Shown: positions 35,813 through 47,789, numbered from the stretch's first letter. The stretch: 64,000 bases of DNA from Macrothele yani (GCA_039090855.1 CM077006.1:49919336-49983335), one strand, 5' to 3'. Notes: generated from the letters alone by a model not told the origin. Numbers and translations: made by a program.

Positions 35813-37192
35813 CAGGATTGCCAACTGCTCCGAATTTTGCAGAGTTTCTCCGGAAAAACACTAAAACTCTGCAACTACACGAAGTTCTTCTTTTGCTCCG
35901 GAAATTGAGTCATAATCCATAAAATACATAAAATCCTTTTAATTGAACATCAAGCCAAAAAAAAAAAAAAAAAAAATCCGAGATTTTTTCTATCTCATTA
36001 CCAGGGATGCACAACTGCGGGCCAAAAGCGGCCCGCCGAAAGTTTGGAAGTGATTCAAAATTACGTCATGATCTCCAACTAGAGGTCTGCGCCAAAGCAA
36101 AAAACACAGCGGCAGTGTGCCGGCTAGATTTTGTCGATGACGCCGCGGCTCGCCCTTGACTAGCGATTATTGATAGTGCCGTTCGTGTAAAATTTTTGAT
36201 TAGCGATTATTTGAAGCATCAATGTCGGATTTCTTGGGATTTTGACGTTTCCCAGTAGATCAAATAGTGCGGTGGCGACGCAGTGAAAAGGGTCAGCGGC
36301 CGGAGTAAACCTCTATGTCCTACCCGGCATCGGATTGATATTTCTTTGCGACAAATCTCTGAAAACGACACCAATATCGTTATTTCCGTAGAGGAAAAAA
36401 AAAAAAAAAAAAAAAAAGATTTGAAACATTTCTTGTGAGGAAATGCTTTAAATATTTTTTTTTTTTCTACTCAAATAACGATATCGTCGTGTTTACATAT
36501 CGTTATCATCCTTACATATCGTTATCATGCTTACATATTCGTCAGCAATGATTGTTGAAACATGTTGTACTTTGGAAACAATAATCATGGCTCCTGATAA
36601 AAAACACAAGATGGATTCCGCAAATCATCAGTTTCAAGAGGCATGGACATATAAATACTGTTAAAACAATTCACTTATTTGTCTCTTGTGCAATGCTTCA
36701 GTAGCAGTGCCAAAAAACTTCAACGTGAAGAGGCATCATGAAATGCAACATAAGGACTTCGTCATGCAAGGTCAGGAACACAAGCAGAAAATTAAATCTC
36801 TGAAGCAACTGCTAACCAGCCAGCGAAATATCTTTAAAAAACAATCTGCAGAACTGGATGCAGCTGTTAAAAGTAGCCTAGAAATTTCTGCTTTAATAGC
36901 ATTGCTAATTCAAAAATATTCTGCTAAAGCCAAAGGAAGTGTGTGCTATCGGACTGTGTTCACCGATGAAGTACTGCAGAAGGCAAAACAAAAAGCCACA
37001 TATTTATCTCTACAACGATGTACAGGTAAATGAAAAATAAATTACACTGACTTAATAGAAATTATTGTTAATTCCAAACAATTCGAATATTTCTTGCATG
37101 TATTTTTATAACTGCTCCTCAAGTAAGGCAAAATGCTCCTCAACATTTCTATGGATGCTCCTCAAGCTGTTCTTGAAAAGTTGGCAACCCTG
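35813..37192 (+). mobile_element. hAT element nested in mariner D (1380 bp)
   Basis: The left end CAGGATTGCCAACTGCTCC and the inverted right end CAGGGTTGCCAACTTTTC are typical hAT termini. The mariner coding sequence stops and resumes on either side. I did not find a clean 8-bp duplication, so the target site has diverged or the ends are off by a few bases. A second hAT-like start (CAGGGATGCACAAC at 36002) suggests a composite. Confidence 0.78.
36587..37033 (+). pseudogene. hAT transposase N-terminus with BED-type finger
   Basis: MAPDKKHKMDS opens the frame, and a TAA interrupts at about 36660. Next is ICLLCNASVAVPKNFNVKRH with HEMQH, a C-x2-C...H-x4/5-H BED-like zinc finger of the GTF2IRD2/ZBED5-related hAT group. 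It is followed by a QEHKQKIKSLKQLLTSQ helix and SALIALLIQKYSAKAKGS. The protein stops well before the catalytic core, so the element is internally deleted. Confidence 0.8.
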
Positions 37193-38152
37193 CCACTACA
37201 GGGCAGCACTGGCATAGAACGTTGTATACGTGTTGCAGCTGTTTGGTTACAGGTTCCCGTCGACAGCCCGACCACGCGACACAAGCTCCCAGTGGACAGG
37301 ACCCTCGAAATTCCACCATACACACAACATTGTCTTCACTTCAAAACGCCCTCTTTGAACCACTGCTTGAGCCTCGACCCCTGGCCGTAGCCATTGGTTT
37401 CCAGTATCAGGATAACGTAGGAAGATCCACTTCTTATCGTTCATTATGATTCCCCACCAAAACCGGTCGTCACGTGGATTTTGCAGCAAAACTCAACACA
37501 GAGTGACATGCTCCTCAGCTTGCTTTAAGCTCAACTCATGGGGAACCATTCACAGACGGCTGGAGTGAAAACTGAGATGGTGTAGGTGACGAATGATGGT
37601 GGTTTGTGAGGCATGGACTTCCTCTGCTAATCGTCAGGTGCTGGTTTCTGGCTGCTGTTCAACAGCTAGACGCAGGGCTTCGGTATTGGTGACGACTGGT
37701 CTCCCACACTGTGATTTGTCAACGAGCTCTGTCTCCAGGCCGGAAGAGTTGGAACCATTTTCTTGCTGTTGCAGGGTACACTGTCCCCTCACCTTCTACA
37801 CTACAAATTTCCTTTGCAGCAGCTATTGTGTTCAACCCTTTTCTCCGATAATGGTGTAGGAGCACACGAACAAAAAGTTTCTTCTCCGACATTCTCGTCT
37901 CATATGAGCGGCACACATGTGTTGAACCCGGTGCATGCCTACCTGCCTGAGCAGTCATGAGCACATCACTAATCAGGTGTGGGACACATTCTACCTTACT
38001 GCGCAAGTCCCACCTGTTCAATGGAGCTTTTCCATCTGTACCGCGAAATGCTACAAACTTCTTACTCACCCTGGTAGTATGGCTTCATCATTCACAAGCA
38101 TTGATAAAGTTACCATTAATTTTAGTCACAGACACATTCAATGGCTTATATA

Positions 38153-39538
38153 CACTGGCGGAAAGTGAAAAAAGAACACCAAGAAGGAGATGTCTGATAC
38201 CAACGAAATTTATACAGCATAATAACGGAATACAGAGGATAACGTGATCAAAACATTATGGCAAAATACAGCTGTATTTGCTGGTAAACTGAAAAATAAC
38301 ATTTCCATGTAACATGGTTAGTACGAGGTTGAACCGCCACGAACTGCGTCACACTGTGCAATTCTGGCATGGAGTCTGTCGTACAGATGTTGGATGTAAG
38401 TTTGGGGTATTGAGTTCCAAGCATCCTCAACCTGGACGCGTAACTCGGGGATGGACGTGGCTGGCCGTGGAGACCGGATAAGTCGTTGTCCCATAAAATC
38501 CCACACATGCTCAATGGGGGACAAATCCGGTCAACGTGCAGGCCATGGAAGTTGTCTCGCACCCTGAAGTGCATGTTGTGTTGTGCGTGCCGTGTGTGGG
38601 CGTGCGTTATCTTGCTGGAAAACACCACGATGGACCGACCTTACAAATGGCACAACAACGGGCTGAATGATGTTGTTGATGTAGGAGGTGCTGTTTAACG
38701 TACCCGGTACAAACACTAGTTGTGTATGGGAGTGATAGCTGATCGCTCCCCACACCAGGAGACCAGGTGTAGGCCCTGTGTGTCGCTGGCTGATGCAAGA
38801 AAGGTGGAGACTCTCCTCTGTGCGTCTGCGAACACGCATACTGCCATCGGAGGCTCCCAAGCAGAATCTGCTTTCATCGGTGAACACGACAGATCGCCAT
38901 TGCGTTCTCCAGTGCAGACGTTGGCGACACCACTGCAGCTGTTTGTGCACACGTGCACGTAGTCCTGCATCCAGTAGACGGTTGCGGATTGTTCGCACAG
39001 TCACCTCAGGTGCAACGGCAGCTCGGTTTTGCGTCGCAGTGGATGTTCTGCTTGACAACGCCGCTCTTCTTATGCGTTGATTAGTCAGCTCATCAGTCCG
39101 TCTGTGACTCCCGGTTTTAAGTCTTCTCGTGTGGAAATGTTCCTCGGACCATCTACACCACCATCGTACCATCACCGATACTTCCTGTCCAATTCGCTCC
39201 GCAATACGACCACCCGGCCTCGTGGAGTCCGACTAGACGACCTCGCTCAAAGTCCGATAACTGCTGAAATCGTACACGTCTTCCATGTCCACGCATTGCA
39301 GCTTCTTCAGGGTCTTTGCACGTGTCCGTACGCCGACGACTGATTACATTCACTTCGCTGTACTCCTTAAATACCACTGACGATAATGTGCATATTATGC
39401 CGTGCTGTGGCATAAGCGCTCACCGGTTAGTCCCGAAATTAACATCACATCTACGTAAACTCGCCCCCATTAACATGTGTAAATCTCATGATCGTTCACC
39501 AATTTTTTCTTGGTGTTCTTTTTCCCTTTCCGCCAGTG
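38153..39538 (-). mobile_element. Tc1 element C, both ends present (1386 bp)
   Basis: CACTGGCGGAAAG on the left and its inverted counterpart on the right continue to AAAGAACACCAAGAA, with TA on both sides. The transposase is related to that of element B. Confidence 0.9.
38318..39296 (-). pseudogene. Tc1 transposase C, two lesions
   Basis: From the ATG at 39296: MRGHGRRVRFQQLSDFERGR, then a small deletion near 39205 that changes frame. Next are SVVFTDESRFCLGASDG (first Asp), VWGAIS, GVFQQDNARPHTAR (second Asp, intact) and PDLSPIEHVWDFMGQRL (the Glu). The Ser before PDLS is a TGA stop at 38531-38533. The C-terminus runs to GGSTSY. Only two lesions separate it from an open frame, with all three catalytic residues present. 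Confidence 0.92.
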
Positions 39539-39544
39539 TATTAT

Positions 39545-39960
39545 GTCAAAAACCTTCAACAGCAAAAACAAGAATACTAAGGTGGTGATTTCTCAGGGTA
39601 TGGCCTCCCAATTACAGCTTTTGGATACATACATCAACAAGCATTTAAACATCACACAAGAAAATGGTACACAGATTAGCATTAAGATCATGAAGCAACC
39701 CCAACTGGCTATGTCAAATATACTAATGCTTCACAGTTTCATATGTGGGTTTTAGTTGTACATAAGAGCGTTTCTCAAGAGTTGATATAAAAATCTTTCA
39801 GTATATGCTGCATTTCAAATTCTCTCCGTGGATCAAAGGATGATGCCTTGTGGAGTGATACTGAAACAGAGGAAAGTTCTACTGAAGAGTCCAATCAGAT
39901 ACAAGAACACAAGGGTGTTTGCTGCAATATGTGCATTTCATGTTATTATCTGCAAATATA
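39545..39960 (+). pseudogene. Tigger/pogo transposase remnant
   Basis: KVVISQGMASQLQLLDTYINK matches the Tigger/pogo G-M-TS-LQPLD-IN-PFK block. About 150 bases later NSLRGSKDDALWSDTETEES gives the typical acidic tail. The element ends are not visible. It is a different subfamily from the copy at 8451. Confidence 0.78.
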
Positions 39961-40189
39961 AGAAACAAGAAGCTGCTTCAATAAAGCTGGCTTTTCTTGT
40001 TTTGACCTCTAAAATCATACCTTACCTATTAAATACTTTTCCCACAAAAGAAGTACTCACCTCAGTGCCAGTACATTCTTTTCTGTCACTGAATGTACCT
40101 ATTTTGTTTTACCATTCTTCATACCATACCACTCTCATGTTAACAGCTTTTAACCACCTAAAGAAACCTTTACTTTCCTCCTAAATTAT

Positions 40190-40800
40190 GCTGGAATCCA
40201 GATGCAGTTCTAAACAGTTCATCACATGAAATAAACTTAATTGTCTACCCAAAAGAATATTCTTATACAGCTGATAAAAGACTTGTGCTGTGAATACTGT
40301 TATCAAACTTTTTGTCTAACGAATGCTTACACCCCAATACCTAAAAAATGTTCTGATCTCTTCATCTGTATTACAAAACTAGAAACTTTTTGGGTTCAGC
40401 TTAAAGCTGTTGGTTAAGATCTTCCAAAAATTTACAAAAGTCCCTCTCATTTGATAAAGGAGTCATTTTGCAAATTATTTACATCCTAAGAAATGAAGAC
40501 CAAGTCATCAGCAAATGAAAGAACCATCTACTACAATATGCGATACTAAACTGCTTTCTTTAAACTATGTTCCATAGAGAGTGCAAAGATGGGCAGAGTC
40601 TACACCTTGCTTTACTTCAGAGTTAATTTCAAACCACTTCACTCCGTGACTCTTAGTACACAGAACAACCTGTTCCCAAACACCAACAGCTGCCCTGGCG
40701 GAGGAGCGATCTGATACACTGGTTTCTGACCATTCGTCTAGGATGGGCTCTGGCTTGAATCCTGGACAAGGCATGGGTGGTGTGTTTGTCTAATGGAACT
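40190..40800 (-). pseudogene. LINE reverse transcriptase remnant
   Basis: The minus strand gives VLCTKSHGVKWFEINSEVKQ, the G-VKQG region of a LINE palm. After a shift it gives LSFADDLVFIS and FLEDLNQQLKLNPKK-like sequence. It is badly shifted. It lies directly upstream (in minus orientation) of an L-A copy but its motifs differ from L-A, so it may be a third family. Confidence 0.45.
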
Positions 40801-41330
40801 AGCTCAATCCCTTCCCTGGAACCATACATACCTACATATCATTAAGATGTTCTCTGATATTCAGAGGTTAGCTCCTCAAAGAAAGACCATCTGGCAAACA
40901 TTTAACAGATAATACAAACCAGCAGATAAACTTTTAACTGATTATTTACTTATGGTTGCCGTATCAAACTTCTCCATTTACGGCGATCTTGACACACAAC
41001 ACGGGCTTCAGTGACATCCATCACACGATGTACACTAGACCTTCTATCCTTTATACTCATAATCTTTTTATCATTCAGGCACTCCTGAATTTGATCCTCC
41101 CATAACTTACTTGGCCTTCCTCTGCCTTTCTTTCCTACCACTTGGGCCGAAATTTTTTTCTTAGTAAGCATCTCATCTTTCATTCTTTCAACATGGCCAA
41201 ACCACTGAAGCATATTAGTCTCCACCTTCCTGACAATATTTTGCTTAACTGCAATCATCTTCTTCATTCCTCACATGGCCTGAACATGTCTTCCCACAAA
41301 CCCTCCGTAAGTAACGCATTTCTCCAGCAC

Positions 41331-42681
41331 CATAAATGAGACTGACCAAGAAACAAAAAAGCTGAACTTTTTAATCCGGCGAAAAAAATCAAAACATGCG
41401 ACAAGAAAGTGTGAATATAAAGCAGCACAAGCAAGATGGAATTGTTCACTGTAGTCACAACATAAAATTACTGAATTCAAAACAAAATAAAGTGATTTTA
41501 AAAGACACTGCTTCAAACACATCTCTTCCCCTTTTTTCTCTTTTTGGTTTTGTACTTGCTAGAATATCAGCACAATTTTCCTCTTGTGTTGCTTTCTTCT
41601 CTGCAAGTTCCATGGCCATATTTGTCTCTTGTTGACTCTGCAGCTGCACAGCAATCTTTGCTTAGTTTTTCTTTCTGTTGATATAATTCCCTTCCTATTT
41701 CTTTACTACTTTTTTTCCCTCTTCCTCTTTTACTCCCTCAGATGACAATAATTTATCCATCATGCTGAAAGAACTTTCAGCCTGAGAATCATGGACACAT
41801 GATATCAAAGATTTCGCTACTTTAGATAAAAGGTGTGAGTTTCAGAATATGAATACTTTTGAACACCATGTATCAATTCTAACAAACTTTCAAACTCCGT
41901 CATTACCGTTTTTGGAAAATTTCCCCTCCCTTATCAAGCTTAAGTGCAGACATTTATGGGGGAAGTAACACTTAACAATTAACACAGGATGGTGAGAACA
42001 TCGCGGGAAGAAAAAAATAATGCGATTTCAGGAGAAATCTTCGCTTTGACCGACTGCCGTTTTCGGAAACTTCTTCCTCCATTTTTAGGTTGAATTGCAG
42101 TAGTTGTAGAATAAAAGGATATTTAAGAACAATATGCGGCAGAAGGAACATTGCGAGAAAAGAAAATAAGATTACGGGAGAAATCTTCGCTGCACTTAAC
42201 TTCCGTTTTTCAAAGTTTCGAAAGACGGAATCCCGTCGTCAAACGAAAAAGGAATTCCTCAACCTCACCATTAACACCCCCCCCCATTTCTGTTCAGTTG
42301 TGCATTGATCTCGAGAATACCCAAAATGATAACGGAAATGGTGGAATTCTTCAAATCCACGGAAGAATCTCATGACTGAAGACCACAGGGAAATCTTCCC
42401 GCCATCTTAACTTCCCTTTTCGGAAATCGTTGCCCACAGTTTCATGCTGAAATACGAGCATTTATGAAATAAAATGTTATTTAATAACAATACTGGGAAC
42501 AGGCAACATCGTGAGAAAAAGAAATTACAACTACAGGGAAAAATCGTCACACCGTTTAACTTCAATTTTCGAAAGTTTTGAAAGACGAAATACCATCCCC
42601 AGACGGAAAACTACCCCACCCTAACCCCCTCCCCATTTCTCTTCAGTTCTGCATCGATCTCAAGTATGACCCAAATGATGC

Positions 42682-42716
<35 letters not shown>

Positions 42717-42752
42717 GGAATTCTGCGAATCCGCGGAAGAATCTCATGTATG
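41331..42752. mobile_element. R-A element, 1422-bp copy
   Basis: The left end CATAAATGAGACT and the inverted right end CATACATGAGATT are flanked by CAGCAC at 41325-41330 and 42753-42758. The internal blocks match the 18572 copy, with the addition of about 500 bp near the left end that looks coding. An A tract (42680-42715) is internal. Confidence 0.9.
41455..41860 (-). pseudogene. hAT-like dimerisation-domain fragment inside R-A
   Basis: On the minus strand SKVAKSLISCVHDSQAESSF then SMMDKLL is followed, after one shift, by QLQSQQETNMAMELAEKKAT. The S-x-VAKSLISC-H...ESSF pattern is the kind of C-terminal block found near the dimerisation region of some hAT-like transposases. If it belongs to R-A it points to the autonomous partner, but the 6-bp target duplications are not the 8 bp usual for hAT. 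Confidence 0.45.
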
Positions 42753-43130
42753 CAGCACACAAATGACTCCTATGTCTCTTCTGTAGTACCCAGGTTTCAC
42801 TGCCATACATCAGAGTAGGAACATTCAACAATTACACTTTCATACACAGCCATTCGGGACTCTTTTGTGAATCCACCATTCCTGTGAAAACCTCCTAAGG
42901 CAGATATGACTTTCAATCAAGAATTTACTCGCCTACTAATCTGTTCTCTCTGTCAAACAAGCTTCCCAAATATACAAACCCATTCACCTGGCCAACCACG
43001 GTGCCATTTAGATTTATATTACATTCAGTACTATCATTCCTCTCTCAAAAACCATAACTTTGGGTTTTCCCTTATTTATACTCAGTTTGAATTTCATACA
43101 AACTTCGGGACCAGTGGTCCTGAATTAGCA

Positions 43131-43729
43131 ATAGGCAACTGCCTATAGACTTGAGGGTAGCTCATAGTGGTTGCTGCCTTTATAGGTAGTTAAAACCCAT
43201 AAAGGCAGTTGGATAAACATCATAGTTATCTTAAAAAAAATTGAAAAAAAAAAAAAACATTAGACCTTTGACCTGGCTTGGGTGTAAAAGTCAACTGTCT
43301 TTTTTTTCATTTTACTTCACAGACTTTTGGCATCTACACCACTTCTAAATGACCTAAATCTCTGAAAACTAGCAGTTTTCTGCACTCACTTCTTTTATTG
43401 CTCGCACCATCTGCAGTAGTTCAGCATCTCTTGCCCTTCAATACAATAATATTAAAACCGTTGCTACTCACCACCATTTCCCTAGTGGTTTGGTAGAAAA
43501 ACTCATAAAAAAAGTTCGAAGTCAATATTTTTACTATTCTCTGTTCTTCAGATGTCGACAGACAATTTTAGTTTACTGGATGTATTCTGCTTCTTGACCA
43601 TCTACCTACCAGTTGTGTCAAATTTTTGAATCCTGTGATTATTCGATTGGTATAAACTCTAATCCTACAATCACGAAACTATCCCTACTGTAAAGAGTTA
43701 AAATCAAAGACCTTAATGTTACTGGACTG
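43131..43729. other. intron sequence, no gene seen
   Basis: A stray satellite unit (CCACTTCTAAATGACCTAAATCTC) is present at 43338-43375. There is also a short AGGCAACTGCC / GGCAGTTGG inverted pair near 43130-43210. Confidence 0.4.
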
Positions 43730-44010
43730 TATGGAATCCTTATTTCCACTTCTGTTGGTGCCACAGTTTACACCGGCAGTCCATTTTGCAGCATTACTAA
43801 ACATCTGGCTGAGCATAAAAAGGATGTTACCCATGGGATACCAAATTTTTCCTTTCCATTATTGACTCTCTCAGACACATCAGCAGTGCCTCTCTAGAAG
43901 AATACTGAGAAAATTGCTCCTTTCGGCAACAAAAGGTATCTCTGTTTTCATTAATGCATTGAAATATAGCTACCTCTTCAAATTGCAATACCAATAATCC
44001 TGATTTTATT
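43730..44010 (+). pseudogene. possible PLE GIY-YIG remnant
   Basis: The plus strand reads VYTGSPFCSITKHLAEHKKD, which resembles the YIGQT...R..EHK segment of the Penelope endonuclease. Neither flank carries further domains. Low confidence. Confidence 0.35.
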
Positions 44011-44329
44011 CCCATCATTTGGAGATCCTGCACATCATTTGGCAACAACCATAATGAAGCACTTGAAAATCCAAATCTGGCAACCGGTCTTGCTTCAACA
44101 GTTTACAGGTGATCAAAACCAAAGCTGTGTCAAAAGTCTACTGTGTTTCTTTCTTTTTCCTAAATGTAAGTAGCATGTTTATTGAACTACCTTCATCTGT
44201 TTGTCATGTGTGAATTGCATAGTTCCTATTTCCCAAAAGCCTAAAAAAAGAACAACAACAAAAAAAAAAAAATAATAATATTTAAAGCACAAATAAATTT
44301 ATACATATGTAAAGCAAAGTGGGAAAACA

Positions 44330-45020
44330 CGAGTGTGTCCGTCCACAAATTGTTCAACCACTTCTAAATGACCTAGAAATCAGAAAAAAAAAAAAGGATG
44401 CTGATGAAAGGTCTTAAGGTCTGTATACCTAGAAAAGTCCAAAAACCAAAAAAATAAAAATGGTGGCTTTGGAACATCGTCTGCTTGAATTTTTCGTAAA
44501 TTGTTCGGCCTCTTCTAAATGACCTAGAGATCTGAAAATTGCCATTCTGATAGGTCTTAAGGTCCGGATATACCCAAAGAAGTCCAAAAACCAAAGAACT
44601 CAAAATGGCTGCTTTGGAATATTGTCTACTTGAATTTTTCACTAATTGTTCGACCACTTCTAAATGACATAAATCTCTGAAAATTAGCATGCTGATAGAT
44701 CTTGAGGTCCGGATACCTAGAAAAGTCTGGGTGGGAGGGCTTTAATACATTGTCTGATTGCATTTTTCAACTACTTTTACACCTAGAAAAGTCTAAAAAC
44801 CAAAAAATTCGAAAGGGTGGCTTAGCTTTACTGTTCAAAATGATGAATAAGGTCCGAATAACTAGAAAAGTCCAAAAACCAAAAAAGTCAAAATGGCGCT
44901 TTGGAATATTTTTCGCTTGAATTTTTTACCACTTACTTTTACACCTAGAAAAGTCTAAAAACCAAAATTCAAAAGGGTATCTTAGCTTTGCCCTTCAAAA
45001 TGGTATCTTAGCTTTGCTCT
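44330..45020. repeat. satellite-like array, about 153-bp units, degenerating
   Basis: TTGTTCGACCACTTCTAAATGACCTAGA recurs near 44350, 44500 and 44650, each followed by CTGATAGGTCTTAAGGTCCG and GAAAAGTCCAAAAACCAAA. After 44710 the units are shortened to the last two phrases. Confidence 0.85.
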
Positions 45021-45503
45021 TCAAAATGCTGATAGGTAAGATATTATGCCAAAAATGTTGAAACACTTCCCAAAATGTTGAAATATTTTCTATTATGCCA
45101 GAAACATTGAAATGCTGCAAAAATTCCATAATTTTTTTATTTGAAATTAAGGGGTGCCAACGCCTGCTACTGTTTTACATCAAACCGTATGCACTGACAC
45201 ATCACAACCCTGTTCTAAATTATAAAACAGTTACGGATCTTAAATTGCTTTCCTTTCCCTTAATTAGTTTTCCCTTTCTTCAATTTTATGTTAAAAAAAA
45301 TGATTTCATAGATTCACCGATCGGAGAATGGGCATGACTGCTAGTTAATAAATAAAATGAAAGGGCAGAAGTAACATCAAATAACTGCCATACATATTAA
45401 GTTTTTACCATGAAGAAGTGTAAGTTCAGATATTCAGAACCAACAATAAATACTGTGAACCGGACACAATTTTATCCACATCACTTATTACAAAATTCCT
45501 TAC

Positions 45504-45641
45504 CAAGAGTACTTTAAGAGATAATGGGTGCTCAATCCTCCAAGTCTGCTGATAAAATGACAACTGGTGAACCAGTGATGAAGTTAGAAGTGCTTCCTCT
45601 AGTTCCTGCTGAAGAGGACTTCCACGAACTTTTTGCAAGCT
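45504..45641 (-). CDS. Nup188: Nup188 exon
   Basis: This 138-bp segment encodes 46 residues in phase 0, beginning SLQKVRGSPLQQ, with LVHQLSFYQQTW in the middle and LSLKVLL at the end. The acceptor reads ggctag and the donor is a good gtaaggaatt. The LxxQLSFxxxxW pattern lines up with a QLSxFxxxW segment that follows the GVH block in vertebrate NUP188 as I remember it, so this exon should directly follow 52086-52229. The 5.9 kb on its right holds LINE, satellite-like and MITE sequence. Confidence 0.75.
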
Positions 45642-45869
45642 CTAGCCATTGGAACATGAGAAAAAAAGATTATTTTACATTCATTAAAAATAATTAAAAT
45701 AAAATTTATTACATTTCAGAAAGAATCAGAGATCAAAATCATAATTTTTAATAAATTGAATTTATAACATAAAAGATGCCACAAAATTCCTAGGAGTAAT
45801 AAATAAGTCTTTTAACAGGACCCTGAAATCAGGGTGCTAAAGGTATTTCACAATATCCAAATACACACA

Positions 45870-46260
45870 TACATACATATCACTAAGCTGTTCTCTGAGA
45901 TTCAGAGGTTAGCTCCTCAAAGGAAACTCACCTGCCAATTTAAAGTTTAAAACTGATTTTACTTACTGCTGTTTAAACTAGATTTCACTTACTGTTGATA
46001 TATCAAATGTCTCCATTGGCAGAGATCTCAGCAAACAACTCAAGCTTCACTGACATCCATCACACATTTTACAAAAAACCTTTCATACTTCATAATCATT
46101 ATCTTTTTCCCATGTAGATATTCGTGAATCTGGTCTTCCCATGATTTCCTTGGCCTTCCTCTACCTTCCTCTCCTGCCATTTGGGCTGAGTAAATTCTCT
46201 TAGTAAACATCTCACCCCCTCAATCTTTCAACATGACTGAACCACCTAAGAATATAAGAA
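45870..46260 (-). pseudogene. L-A LINE 3' copy, short
   Basis: It begins with ATCACTAAGCTGTTCTCTG, AGATTCAGAGGTTAGC. The coding trace ILRWFSHVERL lies near 46240 with GRPRKSWEDQ-like sequence. The frame is heavily broken. Confidence 0.8.
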
Positions 46261-46439
46261 ATATGAAAATTATTTTTTCTGCAAAGCAGGGACAATATCT
46301 TGCTGTGTTGAGCTCGCCATGTTTTGGATCCGTGCACCAGTTTTCGTTCGAGCACAGCCATATTTTTTCGTGATATCCGAGTCTGGAAACATAGCACAAA
46401 ACAAGGGACCAGCATGATCACAGCTTGCTATAGGTATTT

Positions 46440-46640
46440 TGACTGGATATGCCTTCGGTAATCACCTCATCCTGCATGGGGCACTGAAAAATCGCACACA
46501 CGGTACAAAACACGTGGTTTTCAGAAACATTTGATTTCGTTATGCACGGCCATGCTTTAGAGTATTCATCCCAGTAACGTTGCTGAACTTTGACCCTCTT
46601 ACTCTCCTTCATATTTCCACTCATTGTCAAAAACAGACAA
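46440..46640 (-). pseudogene. BED-finger-like N-terminal transposase fragment
   Basis: The minus strand gives VQQRYWDEYSKAWPCITKS then HVFCTVCAIFQCP. A W...Y..WP..S....FC..C pattern resembles the N-terminal zinc finger of hAT-like transposases. It stops abruptly. Tentative. Confidence 0.45.
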
Positions 46641-46689
46641 TTAAGGAAAAACAATAAACCTTATTGAAATTAGAAGTGAGGATTTGTTG

Positions 46690-47660
46690 TCAGAAGAAAT
46701 AAAAAACAAACAAACGATGTTTACTTGTTTTTGTTCGAAAATTTTGAAATTGTATGAAAAACATTTCACACCGGAAACGCTGTCAAATAAAGAAGGAATT
46801 TTTCAAATAGGACTCTTAGAAGCAGATATATTGACAAATATAAGATATGCATCTACATCCCTTGGCAGAGAAAACATGCATTATTTTAAGAAGAAAATAT
46901 TCGGAAAGGTTTATTGACGAAAGTGGTGTCGGCCCACGAAAGAATTTTTTCAACAGAAATTTTAGAAGCTCAGATTTTGCTGCAAATGCATCAGAAGGAG
47001 AAATTAACACTTGCGACCCCTGGTGGCCAAACCATTCTTTACCAAACATTAGAAATTATATGCAAAGCATTTTCCATCAGGAGCTGTATCTGGTGCAGAA
47101 AGAATTCTTCAAATTGGAGTTTTAAAACCAGAGATAACAGAAAAACACAATTTACCTTTACGCTCCTTAGCAGAAAGTTATGAATTACTAGAAAATTTTG
47201 AAATCATATGAAAAACATTTCCCACCGGAAACTCTATCAAACAAAGAAGGAAATTTTCAAATCAGACTGTTAGAAACAAGAGATATTGACAAAAATAAGA
47301 TATACATTATGCCCCTGGTGTAGAAACCATGCATTATTTTTAGAAGCAAAATATTCCAAAAAGGTTTATTAATGTGAGTGTTATCGGTCCACGAAAGGAT
47401 TCTTTCAATCAAGATTTTAGAAGCTCAGATTTTGCTGCAGATGCATCAGAAGCTGAAATTAACACTTACACCGCCAGGCGGCCAAATCATTTTTACCAAA
47501 TAATTAGAAACTATGTGCAAACGATTTTCCACCAGGAGCTATATCCTCTGCAGAATTTTTTTTTCAAATCCTAGTTTTAGAAGCCGAGATATCGAGAAAA
47601 ATGCTATTTACCTTTATGCCCCCTTGCGGAAAATCTATGTGTAACTTGGAAAAGTGACTA
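46690..47660. repeat. higher-order satellite-like array (about 450-bp units)
   Basis: A block containing AAAACATTTC...CCGGAAACGCT, TTTCAAATAGGACTCTTAGA, CACGAAAGAATT and AGAAGCTCAGATTTTGCTGC is repeated once at a distance of about 450 bp. The phrase AATTTTTCAAATCGGACT-like followed by TTTAGAAGC recurs about every 145 bp inside. Many apparent open frames here are by-products of the repeat. Confidence 0.75.
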
Positions 47661-47789
47661 TACCTAAAACACAGTGTTTGACATAAATGGAGTAGAAAGG
47701 TAAAAGAATTTTTCGAACGGATGTTTAGAAGCAAATATATGAAATAAAATGTATTTCAAATTAGACATCATCTGCATTTACGTCCTCTA

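Larger units (their letters stand above)
35440..37892 (-). pseudogene. mariner transposase D, interrupted
   Basis: From the ATG at 37892 the protein begins MSEKKLFVRVLLHHYRRKG, followed by an HTH region with AAKEICSVEGEGTV. The catalytic part has IIMNDKKWIFLRYPDTG (first Asp; the usual E after it is K) and MLCVWWNFEGPV. After the hAT come LLQFDNAPRHRSQ (second Asp) and YPAYSPELAPWDFHLL (third Asp). Several frame changes occur between 37500 and 37720. By my count 35 residues separate the last two Asp. Confidence 0.87.
35407..38074 (-). mobile_element. mariner element D, both ends present, split by a hAT
   Basis: Both ends read CCAGGGTGAGT followed by AAGTTYGTAGCATT, and TA flanks at 35405-35406 and 38075-38076. 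The total is 2668 bp. Subtracting the nested hAT (35813-37192, 1380 bp) leaves 1288 bp, the normal mariner size. Confidence 0.9.
40820..43130 (-). mobile_element. L-A LINE 3' copy, split by an R-A element
   Basis: The 3' end carries TCATTAAGATGTTCTCTG and the C-terminal coding part at 40950-41267 has MLQWFGHVERMKDEM and GKKGRGRPSKLWEDQI. The copy stops at TCTCCAGCAC (41330) and resumes at ACAAATGACTCC (42759) with MYGSETWVLQKRH, continuing to about 43130. Removing R-A and one CAGCAC rejoins the family sequence. Confidence 0.88.

Noticed and set aside
36002..37192. 36002 as the true left end of the nested hAT
   Set aside because: CAGGGATGCACAAC lacks a matching right end; 35813 matches the right end better and gives a 1.29-kb mariner after removal. 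A composite remains possible.
46690..47660. Several overlapping 60-90-codon frames that looked like paralogous small proteins
   Set aside because: They track the tandem repeat in shifted frames; similarity is at DNA level and start codons are not conserved.
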